Shown here piece after piece: positions 12,517-24,443 of a stretch of 64,000 nt of DNA. The notes under the pieces were generated by a model, which was not told the DNA's origin, did no database searches, and saw only the letters and a list, made by a program, of their open reading frames with translations. The stretch is from positions 14,987,501-15,051,500 of the forward strand of contig JAWQUS010000008.1 in the NCBI GenBank assembly GCA_036365455.1, written 5' to 3'. The DNA comes from Macrosoma leucophasiata (lineage: Eukaryota > Arthropoda > Insecta > Lepidoptera > Hedylidae). A program made the translations under genes and the position numbers. The stretch's first letter is position 1. Each line of letters starts with the position of its first letter.

Positions 12517-12682
12517 TATAAAACTGATGTTATTGACTAAAGTTCCGTAGACTACAAGAAACCCGTTATAGTTTCGATGTGTCCGTCAGGGATCTCATGG
12601 CAACTCTAATATATTTTTGACCTCGGAGACTAACCACTAGATAAATCTACATGATCCATAAATCCTCTCGACTGAACACCAT

Positions 12683-12702
12683 TATTACCCTAGCTAGGGT
12701 AA
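12683..12702. repeat. Perfect 20-bp palindrome
   Basis: ATTACCCTAGCTAGGGTAAT is self-complementary with no loop. Function unknown. Confidence 0.7.
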
Positions 12703-12773
12703 TTGATATCTATACATAGCGGCGTATAATATCTACGAGAGGAAATGAAATAATAACACTGAAAAAATTACAC

Positions 12774-12819
12774 AATAAAATTTTCAATCATGATAATGTT
12801 TATGATTGAAAATTTTATT
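12774..12819. repeat. Inverted repeat, 18-bp arms
   Basis: Arms AATAAAATTTTCAATCAT (12774-12791) and its complement (12802-12819) surround a 10-nt loop. Confidence 0.75.
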
Positions 12820-13084
12820 CTGTTATTTTTACCATGATAATGTTATAGGTATAGGTTTAAATTGTCTCCGACATGGACTCTAGTCATAAATAACAGTACC
12901 TAACTTTATTATTATTAGTCTTCGTAAATAGGTATGATCATATCCCAGAGTTTCGTTCTAATAGTCTTGTCATATTAGGGGGTTTACTTCGGAATTAGAG
13001 ATGGTCAGCTACCTATAAACTTGTATATATCTATATTTGGGCACCCTAAAACTTGTCTCATAACCTACTTACATTACAGTATCC

Positions 13085-13381
13085 ATGTATCCAACACATA
13101 AGGGGAACGGACAAAGATTGTGTCCTAGGATCAATTGGTGGTCCAATCCTATGGAAGCTGTTACTAGAGAGCAGGGGCTGCTGAACGAATTGGACAAGAG
13201 AGGCAATAACTGTCTAACCTTCGTATATCGGATATGGAATTGTTCTCGTCTTCCATCGTCATCACATGGGACAGGACGTGCAGAGACAAGCCACCGCGGC
13301 TCTGACTCACGTTCAGGAGTGGAAGATAAGATAAATGTCAAGAATAAAATGGAGTTCGCACCAATAAAAATTGTCCAATGA
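13085..13381 (+). pseudogene. R1-clade LINE reverse transcriptase remnant
   Basis: Fragments of the RT palm are readable in shifting frames. One frame gives CVLGSIGGPILWKLLL, close to the R1-clade CVQGS..GP..WNL block. The next frame gives LLNELDKRGNNCLTFV, where R1-type elements have the Q/LAFADD catalytic motif. Further on comes VKNKMEFAP, matching the block after the palm. The catalytic aspartates are lost and at least two frameshifts are present, so it is dead. No neighbouring LINE sequence was found. Confidence 0.65.
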
Positions 13382-14167
13382 AAAAACTGCGCTACGCCAC
13401 TCGTACCTAGACACTATATTTATCCGCATATTTTGATATAATCTGCTAATAATTAGTAGTTAGTTCCAGTAAGGTGGTAATGTTATTTACCTACCTACTT
13501 ACTGATTGTACTTGGTAATGTAATTTACATATTCATTGTACCTACTTGTGACACGATTTATCATCACATGCTATCTGCATTGTCACAATTATGTATTAAA
13601 TTAGTATTATTTATTTTTTATTTTTTTCATTTTATTGCTGAAAAATTTATTGTACTTTTGGTACCTATACGGGAAGATACTCACTGATGCAACACAGCGC
13701 AGGCTTCCGCAGCAGGCAAAGTTCACAATAAAATGTAGGTAGCACCTTTTTACGTACAATTAATATATTTTGTTTATTTGTTTGATTGAGATCTTTGAAT
13801 ATGGATAGATGTCTATATTCTGCAATAGTCACTTTACAAATTTAATAAGAAATGCAAGTTATTTTGCATTGAAAAAAAAAAGCTTTCTTATCACCATCCA
13901 TTTAAAAGATCTATATTTAGCTTACCCTCCTCTCTATATATATCTACTTAGGTGCCTTGACAACAGTAGTTAGGCAGCACGAAAAATGAAGCTCCAATAA
14001 ATATAATATCTTGCAATAGATTTATCCATCCCAGTGCGGCTCCTTACGGCTCGCTTGGTGTTTTGTGGGTGTTTCGTAGGTAAATTTAATAGACCATAAA
14101 AAGGCATTTCGAAATCTTCGTCCGACTTATGTTACGCCGCTAGAAATGTCCTTCATCTTTTATCGTA
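13382..14167. other. Non-coding AT-rich stretch
   Basis: No gene or clear repeat unit seen. Confidence 0.5.
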
Positions 14168-14260
14168 TAGTTTTGAGGGTTCTGTACCTCGGAAAGATAA
14201 CAACGGAACCCTTACAGGATATCTGATGTGTCAGTCTGTCGGCTAATGTGCTTAAAAACG
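14168..14260 (+). repeat. GGTTCCGT-type repeat, 5' fragment
   Basis: TTGAGGGTTCTGTACC is followed by AACGGAACCCTTACAGGAT, the head of the family whose full copy is at 44501-45060. Confidence 0.55.
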
Positions 14261-14621
14261 ACTAAGCGTATTGAATTGAAAGGGTAACAGATATGTACCT
14301 AGTCACGTCTGGTGGATAGACTGGTCGTACCATGATTCGCTTAGCATATTTCTAGAGAAACATCCGCGCATTGTCGGTCGGTTTCAGGTGTGCATTAAGC
14401 TGACTTGGCGCTTCATAGTTCATACTCTATCGCCCAAGTGAATAAGCATTACCTGTCAAGACACTTAGTGCCGCCATAGACGGACCGCATGTTGCAGTTG
14501 AAACCGACTGCTCCAGAGCGGTCGCGTTGAAATCGACGAATGCTTGGAGCAGTTGTGTTTGACCGCAAAATAATAGGTACTGACGCAAGTTCATTTACAA
14601 GATGGATTTTTTCAAGAAATA

Positions 14622-14656
14622 ATATCACAGTCTAAAGAAAACGAACGTGTTAATTA
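14622..14656 (+). repeat. Short sequence shared with 38731-38764
   Basis: A run of about 28 nt beginning CACAGTCTAAAGAAAACGAA is identical at the two sites. The second copy is bounded by inverted ATTAACAC/GTGTTAAT. A micro-MITE or conserved regulatory block are both possible. Confidence 0.5.
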
Positions 14657-15438
14657 CAATATGCAGCTCCACATAGGTAAGTAGTTTTAAGAATAGCTAT
14701 CGCTTTGTATTAAGTTCCCTGGATTTTTGTAAAAGTAGCAGCATACTTGTATTTCTCTATTTTCTATTGCGTTCCTGCCGCGACATTGTCGCGTGGCTCG
14801 GAATGTAATCTATACTAATATTATAAAGAGGAAAACTTTGTTTGTTTGGTTGTATTGAATAGGCTCAAAAACAACTGAACCGATATTAAACATTCTTACA
14901 CCATACGAAAGCACACAAGGTGTTAAAAATCAACCAATAAAGTTACTTAATTTGCGTACGCGCCGTACGCTGCCTAAACCATAAAAGATAGAACCATAAA
15001 ATGTTCATATTAATTGTAGATCTTATTAATATCTATCTAATCTGTCTAAAAAATCTAATCTAAAAAATCCGCGACCCACTTTCTATGTCGAGTGAGACAC
15101 AACAACCATTTTTTTATTCAATAATTTTGATTTTTTTTTGGACTACATTTAATCGCGTTTATTTTACTCGTGCTATGAATCCTTATCAAAATAATTATTT
15201 TATCACTGAGAACAGTTTATGTAGATAATATTTGGTCTTAAAATTATTAAAATTGGACGTTTGGTTTTGAAGTGATGGTGAAATTAAAATATTACGATTT
15301 CTGCTGCACGGCCCGTTGCGAAGTAAGCGTCTTTTTGGACTCAGCTCCCTACGCAGGGGTCGTGCGCGAAGTCTAATATTTTGTTTTAGATATCGTTCAC
15401 AATTTAAAACTTCTTCTACGCAAAAGTTCTTCTCAGAG

Positions 15439-15478
15439 CTAAACAACAGTTCTTTTCAGAGCTAAACAACAGTTCTAT
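15439..15478 (+). repeat. Tandem repeat, 23-bp unit, two copies
   Basis: CAGAGCTAAACAACAGTTCT occurs twice in direct succession with the preceding TT(C/T)TT. Confidence 0.7.
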
Positions 15479-15664
15479 TATAAAGCTGAGGAGTTTGTTT
15501 GTTTCTTTGCTTGAACGTGTTAATCTCAGGAACTACGGGTCCAATATGAAAAATTATTTCAGTGTAAGAAAGCCAATTTATCGAGGAAGGCTTAAGGCTA
15601 TATAAAATCACGCTAAGATGAATAGATGAGGATTGCAACCGCGCGAAGCCGGGGCGGGCTGCTT
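15477..15664 (+). mobile_element. Short Helitron-like element
   Basis: It starts ATTATAAAGCTGAGGAGTTT, has the AGGAACTACGGGTCCAATATG interior typical of this family, and ends near GCGCGAAGCCGGGGCGGGC then TGCTTGT, a decayed 3' terminus. Confidence 0.5.
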
Positions 15665-15879
15665 GTCTCATATAAACTTATAGGGCATATATAAAGAGTG
15701 CAGCGGCAGCACTGCAGTGGCAGCACTGCTGCGTCCAGCGGAGTTCGGCATCGTACCTTTCATATGTGTGGGTAACACAGCATTACTTTACCGAACATCC
15801 AAAAGAGCCATAAGTACCCGATTCTACTTGTAAAGGTCAATACCAAATATTTGGTGTGAGCTACCGTCGCTGCTGCGCC

Positions 15880-16398
15880 CGCACCGAGCCGCGCGCGCTT
15901 TACCAGGCGCTCTTGCATTATGACGTCGATTCCTAACGTCATCATATGAATAAAGGGTGTTTTACGCGTATATTTGTGTGGGGTCGGTTTTGGGCGAGCC
16001 GCAGCGCACGCCCCGCGGTATCGATCGTGCGCGCCTCACTGCGCACGACGCCTTACTCGCTACCCGCCTGGGCGTCCACACTCCCGCTCTAGTCATGCGC
16101 GAGTCTCCTCCGCTATCGCATCGACCGAAATTAGACTAGGATTAAACGCGCGAGTGCCGCGGTCGCGCTCGGCGGGCTCGACTCTGCTACATACACGCCC
16201 CGCAGCCGCCGCCGCCGGATCTAGCTCGTTCCTCCATGTGTGAACGGTTTGCGTTGAAAAATCGATCGGGGACGGTGGCCGCGGACCGGCGATGAGCTGC
16301 AGCTAAGCGTGAGGTCAGGTGGATGAGGAGGGGCGACCGTGCAACCCGCGAACATCCGACTGCTGCCGCACCACCACATTCTTCGAGACGACCGCAAG
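15880..16398 (+). promoter_or_regulatory. CpG-rich candidate promoter and 5' non-coding exon
   Basis: This is the most GC- and CG-dinucleotide-rich stretch in the window, unlike the AT-rich DNA around it. TGACGTC (15921) and ACGTCA (15936) form a pair of CRE-like half sites near its left edge. The right edge, ACCGCAAG|GTATGT at 16398/16399, is a strong splice donor, and no long open frame precedes it. I infer a promoter and 5' leader exon on the + strand. The nearest + strand gene is the glucose transporter, whose first recognised coding exon is 25 kb downstream, so it could be a distal promoter for it. It could equally belong to an unrelated transcript or be a repeat. Confidence 0.45.
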
Positions 16399-16641
16399 GT
16401 ATGTCTGCTCACTTGGATCATGTCGTCATCGAACATTTTGTCAATCAATTAACGTCATAAACGTCTTGGCTCCGTACGCACCCTACCGAAAAAATAGCAA
16501 AGATCCGGGAATGTGTGTATGATATTGCAGTAATTCGCCCGATTCTGTGACACAGATTCGTTTATGTAAGTGCGTCCGTCGATATCGCAAAAGTCGGTGG
16601 CAGTAGAAAGAGAAAGAATACTGGAGAGAAAGAGACAAAAG

Positions 16642-16803
16642 ATGGTCGACAGTATAAAAATTGATGAAGAAGTATTAAATAAAAGTTATGAATGTAAATA
16701 CTACATGTTATCAGGGTTTATGGACTTACTAACTAAAAACGAAAATCAATTATGGACAATGAAGACTATTTTGGCCAGTCGTACCTACAATATTCACGAA
16801 TAA
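16642..16803 (+). CDS. Short unrecognised ORF
   Basis: ATG to TAA, 53 codons, charged and without a recognised domain (it starts MVDSIKIDEEVLNKSYECKY). The frame extends upstream without a stop to about 16570. It lies 240 bp after the splice donor at 16398, so it sits in an intron if that donor is used. Composition is plausible for protein, but there is no homology I can name. It may be chance. Confidence 0.15.
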   Translation: MVDSIKIDEEVLNKSYECKYYMLSGFMDLLTKNENQLWTMKTILASRTYNIHE

Positions 16804-17134
16804 TAATGTCAAGGGGTAAGATTTGATAAATATAGTTTTTAATACAAGACTAAAAGGCTTTTTGAGTGTTTTTGTTCTTACTTTAACATAATATATAGGT
16901 AAGTCCAATGCTTTGCGATCATTATTACATTCTTCATGCTAGCGTTTGTCTCATATGTCGCTATAATGCTAGCGTATTTCTCCATTTTATCGAGTGACAC
17001 TTACTTACAAAGTAATACGCGTTTGTAAAAGGTTTCAATTAACGATTTTTGATAAAATTAGTGACAAAATTAGTGACATGAATGATTACTCACGATGAAA
17101 TGGAGAAAATATATTCTTTCCAATAATTGACAGC

Positions 17135-17350
17135 TTGCGAATTGTGTATTGTGCAGAACTTGATGGACTATGTTTAAGACGTGAAATTAAAAATTCGGCG
17201 GAATGTACAAATCATGATTACGGTGTCTTTGCTAGAGACAAAATTAAAAATAGATTTTTTTTTGTTCTACACCGTCATATTTTGGTGACAGGCGTAATTA
17301 ACAAAGTGTATCTAGTAGAGCCGCAAAAATTTTATTCGTGGTATTTTTAA
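17135..17350 (+). other. Short unrecognised open frame without ATG start
   Basis: A 71-codon frame starting at TTG. Content such as LDGLCLRREIKNSAECTNHD looks protein-like, but it has no family assignment and no clear start. It may be a remnant of a mobile element; low support. Confidence 0.12.
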
Positions 17351-17614
17351 AAGAGGGCAAGATTTTTAGGCTTTCAACTTTAAAACCATAATATTGAAGT
17401 CATTTCAAATCCACGTAACCCAAACTACACCTCCAAGTTAAACGAGAAAAAATATAGGAGACTGATGTCTTGAATCCTTCTTGCTAACACATTTTTTTTT
17501 TATTTCAATATTCTATTCAGAAAACAGAACATGCTTTTTGTATTCTTAAAATAGTGGCGCAGTAAAGTTTTCAATTGACGTTTCGCCGCTTATTACGCCG
17601 CCACGAAACATTTT

Positions 17615-17682
17615 CAATCTTTATACCTACCTGGAGACATCCTCCAGGTAGGTATAAAGATTTTATACCTACCTGGAGGATG
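17615..17682. repeat. Inverted repeat present as three alternating arms
   Basis: TATACCTACCTGGAG occurs at about 17622, its complement at about 17643, and the first form again at about 17665. Any two neighbours can form a hairpin. Confidence 0.7.
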
Positions 17683-17706
17683 ACCCACTATTTTAATAGA
17701 GCCTTA

Positions 17707-17860
17707 CCCCCTTATTCATAAACGTACATTAGATACGTTTTAGCTATAGAATGCTTTGTCTTTGTCAGTTGCATTGTCAAATGTGCAGGATAGAAAAAGA
17801 CAAAGGAGAGATTAGCAACACTTTAGCTAAAAAGCTAAAATGCGTTTATGAATAAGGGGG
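17707..17860. mobile_element. MITE family B, TTA target duplication, copy 1
   Basis: Terminal inverted repeats CCCCCTTATTCATAAACG and complement enclose 154 bp. TTA is present on both sides (17704-17706 and 17861-17863), the target preference of PIF/Harbinger elements. A second copy at 50149-50285 is inverted relative to this one and shares the interior (AATGCTTTGTCTT, GACAATGC, AACACTTTAGC). Confidence 0.8.
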
Positions 17861-17863
17861 TTA

Positions 17864-18471
17864 GACTGCAAATTAAATTTCTACATATTATTATTACCAT
17901 TGCTTTGCGAATTCAGGATGAATATTCTTATAGTCAGTGTAGGCACGTGTCAACATTAATACTGTTTCAGTGATTACTGTACCTACATACTGTAAGCGCT
18001 TGATATTGGAGACAAGTGCAAAAGACGCCCCTACACTGTGTCCGTGCCCTTATATTAGTTGCATACTCGGACGTTTGCACATTTTTTAACGCCATGACGA
18101 ATTTCAAGTCACAACCAAATTTACTTCAAAAGAGACGTTCCAAAATGTACTAAATAGGTGTACCACGGGCAATGACCGAGCTCGGGCCTGCACCTTGTAC
18201 ATTATATAGAGATCATTATCTTCTTGTACATCATATAAAAATGGCTTGCAGCATATCTGGGTGTACGAAATGATTCTGCAGAGGGATCCTAACATATAAA
18301 GCTTTCCAATTTATATTTATATTTGAACTTGAATCTCCTAAGAATTATGAGAAAACCCTAAAAGAAGTTTATAGGTACCAAACTGAACAGATTTATATAA
18401 TTATATCGTCTATCTACAAATATAATTTCTTACTTATCTTGTAACTTTACAGATTATAATTTTAGTAATTT
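17864..18471. other. Non-coding stretch
   Basis: No gene or recognised repeat. Confidence 0.5.
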
Positions 18472-18680
18472 TACTGGTGGTAGAGTTCTAGCGTCGGTGC
18501 TCAAGTGTATATAGGCACCACCACATCATCTATCTAACCAAAATTATAATGTGCATCACTATCGTGTTTCAATGAGGTGGTAATATTAACTATCACAGAG
18601 GCAAAATAACTTAGGCCTCAGGGATGGCGAAGCATCTACAGATTCACATTCGTAGGCTTCAGTGGCCCACAGGCAGAGAA
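18472..18680 (+). repeat. Decayed GGTGGTAGAGCTCC-family copy
   Basis: TACTGGTGGTAGAGTTC at the start and CACTATCGTGTT in the middle match the copy at 1894, with many substitutions. Confidence 0.55.
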
Positions 18681-19249
18681 TGTGGTGGAGGCTCATCGCC
18701 ATAATCGCAGGCAAATCGCCATAATCCACTGTTGCTGTTGGTCTAGCGCGGTGCGTTAGTATGTACGCCATTTGTCTTGTATTTTGAACTGCTTGATCCC
18801 GAAGAGATGTTAACTTCTCCCAAAAAATAATTTTACGTCTAACTATTTGTAACAAAACTCAGTATTTTTTTTCTTTTGGTGTGGTGGCGGCCTCCTTTTG
18901 GTGGCGGTCCATAGGCAACTGCCTATGTTGCATAAGTTAAATCCGGCACTGTGGGAGTTACTTGGAACTAAAACAAAATCTTTTTTCGTCAAACTTGTAC
19001 GTGTTAGATGCCTAAAGATAGATCTTTGAATAGTATCAGGTTTTAAAACTTTTTTTTCTGAAAGGTAATCGTTTGGACGATAGACACTTCCAAAGTGATA
19101 AATTGAGTGTCCCTCTAACTTAAAACATAAGAAAATGAAATATCTAAAAATTAGATATGCTAGTTTTTAATTATATCTTTCAACGAAATTTAGTATGAGC
19201 AAGATATTATTATGCTACTACGGAGATTACATTAAGCTACTACAAGCGG

Positions 19250-19379
19250 GTTGGCCACTAACCCACCCACCTCCACCAATCCGCATTGGAGCAGCGTGGT
19301 GGAGTAAGCTCCAGGCCTCCCCCCAAAAAGGGGAGAGACTCGTGCCCAGCAGTGGGACGTATAGTGGGTTGCCATTATT
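19250..19379 (+). repeat. GGAGCAGCG-family moth repeat
   Basis: The unit from TTGGCCACTAACCCACC through GGAGCAGCGTGGTGGAGTAA to CCCAGCAGTGGGACGTATAG recurs inverted at 21537-21665 and partly at 40920-41035. It resembles a LINE/SINE 3' region. It abuts the mariner fragment at 19455, and an artificial 316-codon open frame spans both. Confidence 0.75.
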
Positions 19380-19454
19380 ACTACAAGATTGCTACTACGA
19401 AAACCTTCTTAAGCGAGTAAGACCTAAAATTGGTCGCTTTTTTAAATCCCAAAT

Positions 19455-20219
19455 GCTCGATATTTGGGTACCTCACGAGCTCACTGAAAGAAACCTAATG
19501 AACCGTGTACTCATTTGTGATTCTTTATTACGACGTAATGAAACCGAATCATTTTTGAAGAAGCTGATAACTGGTGATGAAAAGTGGATCACGTACGACA
19601 AGAACGTGCGAAAAAGGTCGTGGTCAAAGGCCGGTCAGGCTTCACAGACTGTGGCGAAACCCGGGTTAACTCGCAATAAGGTGATGTTGTGTGTGTTGTG
19701 GGATTGGAAGGGCATTATTCATTATGAGCTATTACCACCAGGCAGGACTATCGATTCTGAACTCTACTGCGAACAACTGATGAGATTAAAGCAAGAAGTT
19801 GAGAGAAAGCGGCCGGAATTGATCAACAGAAGGGGTGTGGTGTTTCATCATGATAACGCTAGACCTCACACATCTATAGCCACTCAGCAAAAACTAAGAG
19901 AGTTTGGCTGGGAGGTGTTAATGCATCCGCAGTATAGTCCTGACCTTGCACCTTCAGATTTCCACCTGTTTCGGTCTCTTCAGAATTCTTTATGCAATGT
20001 TAGGTTAACATCACGAGAGGACTGCCAAATCCACTTGTCGCGGTATTTTGATGAGAAGTCCCAAAATTTTTATAGCAATGGGATCATGTCCCTACCTACA
20101 AGATGGCATAAAGTTATCGAACAAAATGGTACATACATACTTTAGTTAAATTTAAATAAAATATATTAAAAAATGTTTTGAATTATCTTAAAAAATGCGA
20201 ACAAACTTTTTCCCCAACC
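19455..20219 (+). pseudogene. Mariner transposase, 3' part (copy 1)
   Basis: From 19455 to the right terminal repeat (CTTTTTCCCCAACC, then TA) the sequence is nearly identical to the copy at 27542-28800, but the left inverted repeat and the DNA-binding half are gone. The frame (to stop at 20143-20145) keeps all three catalytic acidic residues of a D,D34D mariner: the D of ITGDEKW, the D of HHDNARPH and the last D of YSPDLAPSDFHLF, with 34 residues between the second and third. It lacks the helix-turn-helix region, so it cannot mobilise itself. Confidence 0.9.
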
Positions 20220-20841
20220 TAATATGTAGGCACGCACGTAAGAAGATAGATTTTTTTAGCGTAACAATCCAATATAACCAATAAATTAAACTAAATGACA
20301 AAAAAGTTTAGGAACTACCTTCAGATTGTTGCTTTTACCAGTTTAGCAACTAGCTACAGACTGTTGCTTCTAACTGTCGGAGTGCGCGCGCATCGTAAAA
20401 AATCACTTTCATCATTTTTTCCAATCGCGCCAAAAGAAGTATAATTTCAAAAATTATTCCTAAAACATTGAGGTTCAACAATAGCCTGGTATTTCGACGG
20501 GTGTCGTGGCGCACTATCTGTCAACTTCAATTGACAGCTCCAATCCGTGATGACCTAATGGAAGGCCTGAAGGCCTGTCCTAGGAAAGATGGTGCCACTT
20601 TCAAACTGTGCTTTTAGAGAGTTTGGGCTTTAAATAAGAGCTTTAATTAAGTTTCCTCGTTCTCGTTGCTCATTCGTGTACAGGTGACTCGAAATTAACC
20701 TCTCGATGGCGAATCGCGTTCAAGTGTTCAACTTATGTAAAGGGTACGATGCTCTTGAATGCATACAAATATATAATATTTTTTGTTTCTATAAATATTA
20801 AATTTACAATTCGCTTAAATCAACAATTTTAAGGACAACAA

Positions 20842-20935
20842 CCGGTGAGTCGTGGGTGTTTGCATGTATGATTTAATGCATGCATTTACCTCTGCCTACC
20901 CCTTTGGGGGTTACAGGCGTGAAGTTACGTTTTAT
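20842..20935 (+). repeat. SINE 3' fragment
   Basis: CCGGTGAGTCGTGGGTGTTT, ATGCATGCATTTACCTCTGC and GGCGTGAAGTTACGT match the 3' half of the SINE at 34451-34766. Confidence 0.7.
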
Positions 20936-21179
20936 TTTAAACTAAATAGCTACTGTATTTTCTAATTTTTTATACAAGCGGTCTTATGAACAAACGAAAC
21001 ATAAAACGAAAAATATGACAATTGATTTCTTATTGTTCTTACACACAGTTACAGGGATGGACCCTGTAAGGTCCAAGCTGCTGCTTCAGGGATTAAATAA
21101 AACCACAACCACCACCACCACATACCACCACCCATTGACCATGACCAGTTGAAACCACATATTTATATAATCGTATTTG

Positions 21180-21400
21180 ACGACCCGGTTAGTCCAGCGG
21201 TGCGGAACCACCGTTTGATTCGAAGGGTCGCGGGTTCGATCCCCGCACCGGAACAAATATTTGTATGGTCTATAGATATTTGTTTCGGGTCTGGGTGTTT
21301 GTGTATGTGTTGTATGTGTACAACGGCACCCACGACACAGGTTTATACCTACTGTGGGGCTGTGAGTGTAAGCGTATTTTTTTATTTTATTTTAATATTA
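21180..21400 (+). repeat. tRNA-derived SINE
   Basis: A-box-like TTAGTCCAGCGGTGCGG and B-box GGGTTCGATCCCCGC lie 35-40 bp apart at the head, as in an RNA polymerase III promoter. The body (TGTTTGTGTATGTGTTGTA, CACCCACGACACAGGTTTAT, GGGCTGTGAGTGTAA) recurs at 61410-61575. The head does not close a tRNA acceptor stem, so this is a SINE, not a tRNA. Confidence 0.75.
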
Positions 21401-21536
21401 TATACCAGTTTTTTTTCTGTGCCGGAGATTAAACTCAGGATATTGTGCTGAGTGATAGTGGTAACTAAGTCACTGATACGCTTGTACATGGTGACTATTT
21501 ATAAAATAATATATTACGTATATAATAATAATAATA

Positions 21537-21900
21537 ATAATGGCAACCCATTATACGTCCCACTGCTGGGCACGAGTCTCTCCCGTTTTTTGGGGGGAGG
21601 CCTGGAGCTTACTCCACCACGCTGCTCCAATGCGGATTGGTGGAGGTGGGTGGGTTAGTGGCCAACCCACTGTCGGATGTTTTCAAACCGGCCATAAGGC
21701 CTCCGACAAGGTTTAACGACTGCTATCCATCGATAGCAACCGGGACCGACGGCTTAACGTGCCCTCCGAAGCACGGAAACGCGCATTTAATTTGCCACTA
21801 GCGGTCACCCATCACACTACCCGACCGCGCCCGTAGTGCTTAACCGAGCAGATCGCTTACGATTTACACCAGCCGCTGGGCCATGCGCGCTTACGTATAT
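21537..21900 (-). repeat. GGAGCAGCG-family moth repeat, longer copy
   Basis: It reads as the reverse complement of the unit at 19250-19379, then continues past it with CTGTCGGATG, GGCCTCCGACAAGG and CGCACGGAAAC-like blocks to a GCCGCTGGGCCATGCGCGC end. Two short copies and one long copy in the window show dispersal. Confidence 0.7.
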
Positions 21901-22030
21901 ACGGTCCTGTAATTTCCGGCACAGAGGCATTTGCATTTTGACCTTGGTCTTTGTGTGGTGTCTATAGGCTGCAGTCATCACTTAACATCAATGTGAACTG
22001 CATGCTTGCTTGCCACCTCCATAACATAAA
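21900..22030 (+). repeat. GGTGGTAGAGCTCC-family, 3' half
   Basis: ACGGTCCTGTAATTTCCGGC to AATGTGAACTGCATGCTTGC matches the 3' half of the family; the 5' half is absent. Confidence 0.7.
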
Positions 22031-22484
22031 AAACCACATTACCTAATAAATCTGAAAATTATATCTAATGGGTCGTAATTTTCAGATAAACTAACACTAC
22101 GCCTATTTGGTCTTGTGGGGAACATGGGAGTAATATTTTTAATATGAAGTGTAGCAATGCTAAATTAATTAAATCTATACATTATTCGGAAAACTTTTGA
22201 TTTGTGTTCTTTTAAGCACAGCGAGCTTTGAAAAATTAATTTAATGTTTTTTTTTAGCTGGAAAATTTTAACTTACATGAACAAAACGAAACGTGTAATT
22301 GATATACAATAACGCCAATTTCTACACAAACTCTTCAACAAAAATCAATGATTATCATAAAAATAAACTTATAATCTTGTGATTGTCATAAAAAGAAACT
22401 TATTATTAACGAAAACCGTAACAAAATGTGAAAGACAAAAACATTCAGTAAAAAGTGTAGAATAACATAAAGATTAAGAAAATA

Positions 22485-22890
22485 CTCTCAAAATCTATAC
22501 AAATAAATAAAATTGGAGTGTCTGTTTGTAATATTAAAATAACCAAAACATTTTTTTTATAATTTGTGTCTGTCTGTCTGTTTGTCGGGGCTAATATTGG
22601 GAACGGCTTAACCGATTTTGACAGGACTTTCAATGGCAGATAGCTGATGTGATAAGGAGTAACTTAGGCTACTTTTATCTCCATACAACCATACATACAT
22701 ACATCCCTACATACAAATAAATAGAATTTGAGTGTCTCCGATTTTGACGGGACTTTCACTGGCAGATACCTGATATAATAAGGAGTAGCTTAGGCTACTT
22801 TTATACTAGCTGCGCCTACGACTTCGTTCGGGTAGATTTTGAACAATCATATTTTTCTCACGTGGACGAAGTCGCGGGGACAGCTAGTTT
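22485..22890 (+). mobile_element. Helitron-like element, sister of 9163-9996
   Basis: It starts ATCTATACAAATAAATAAAA, has a (CTGT)n tract, about two units of the 125-bp minisatellite, then the ACGACTTCGTTC/GACGAAGTCGC hairpin and an ACAGCTAG end followed by T. Confidence 0.7.
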
Positions 22891-24440
22891 ATATATCTAT
22901 AAAAGCGTGACAAAATGTGGAATAGATGACATTTGAAGGCACAAAAATAGTAAGTACAGAATCTTTTTGTACTGACATAACCTTACTATTGTAAGGTCCA
23001 TGCTTTTATTAATTTTATTAGTCACGTCCACGGAACACCAAAACAAGGTTCTATATACTATAAATATCTAATTTTCAATGTATGTACCATAAATATATTT
23101 TTCATGCGTCCAAATACCACCGTTCAGCTGACAAATCGGGGACGCCTAACTTTAACAATTATTTTCATTATAAAACTAAATATTTCACGAATCAGATAAT
23201 TTTGATCAGATATTTTGATGACATACCGGGATCAATTATTATTATTATTGGTCCGCCACTGCATTATATTCAACAGAACTCTGTAGATTCGGAAAAGAAT
23301 TGCTGATGTTAAACGAATTTAACATCTACTTTCATTAGCTTCTGATTACACCTACAACTAACGTATTCGCTCAGTATTTAATCACAAGTTTAATAAAAAC
23401 GCAGGGATTAAATTCCGAGCTTGATTTGTGTTTTTAAATGCTTTTTTCGGTAATTCGGCACAAATGATATAAATAATAAATATAAATCCACAAAACATAG
23501 GGTTCCAAATTCATTAATAATCAAATAATGGCAGCTCGCTGTGTGAATGCGCCAATTGACAATTTTTTGCTGTCTCGAATACATATACGAGACTTTTTTT
23601 TTTTTCGATTTATGTATATTTAAGAAAATGTATTTGAACATTTAATTAGTTGTTATAAAGTGAATAGGTTTTGTGAATACTGAGACCAAAATTGCTAATT
23701 TTACCACTAATTGATTTTTACCGAAAAAACGGTTCTATCGTCTCGGAAATTCAAAGTTGATTCAATTTGTCCATTACACATAGTAATTTCGATAATTACG
23801 TATATAATAGAACAAAATATTTTTCTCGAAAAATGCGCTGCGTTGAGTCGTCGCACTGATATGAAATAAATATACCAGAGAATGTAAAATAGCTCTCATG
23901 TTTCTTATGAGTCTCATATGAGTTCATTACCTGATTCAAAATTATTTCAATGGATCGATTTCTCTGCAGGCTTTAAATCAATACTATCATAAATACTCTC
24001 ACCAATTGTTGTATAGGGATTCAGGTCATTCTCCATGACGCTGCATGTCACACCACAAACGCAGGACGTGGGCCACTTCATTAATAAATTAAAGTGAAAT
24101 ACGCTGTACTTTAATTGCACCATCGGATCAATACTACTTAATACTTAATGGAGTCTATTTCCATTACAAAGTACATACACCAGTTTAATTTGTGTACTCT
24201 TCAATGTATAAAGATGGATTTGGCCCAGCGTTCAATCTGTGCCTTTCTTGCTTGGATATAGCAATATTTAATGACGGTAGCATTATATCAAATAGCTCAA
24301 CAGAGTAGATACTTACTATTGCAAAGTTCACAATAAATCTACAGATCAGAAATTTTAGTCTTATAATACAATTATAATATATAATCGTTGACGATCCAGT
24401 AGTCATACCGTATCGTCAACGACTCTTTCGTCGATCAAAC
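22891..24440. other. Non-coding AT-rich stretch
   Basis: No gene or recognised repeat. Short ORFs are low-complexity. Confidence 0.5.
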
Positions 24441-24443
24441 TTA

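Noticed and set aside
18896..18952. Possible hAT terminus (complement of CAGTGCCGGATTTAACTT)
   Set aside because: Only one end is visible and no partner or target duplication was found.
19195..20145. 316-codon open frame
   Set aside because: The first part is a dispersed GGAGCAGCG repeat and unrelated sequence and the rest is the 3' part of a mariner transposase; the frame is accidental fusion.
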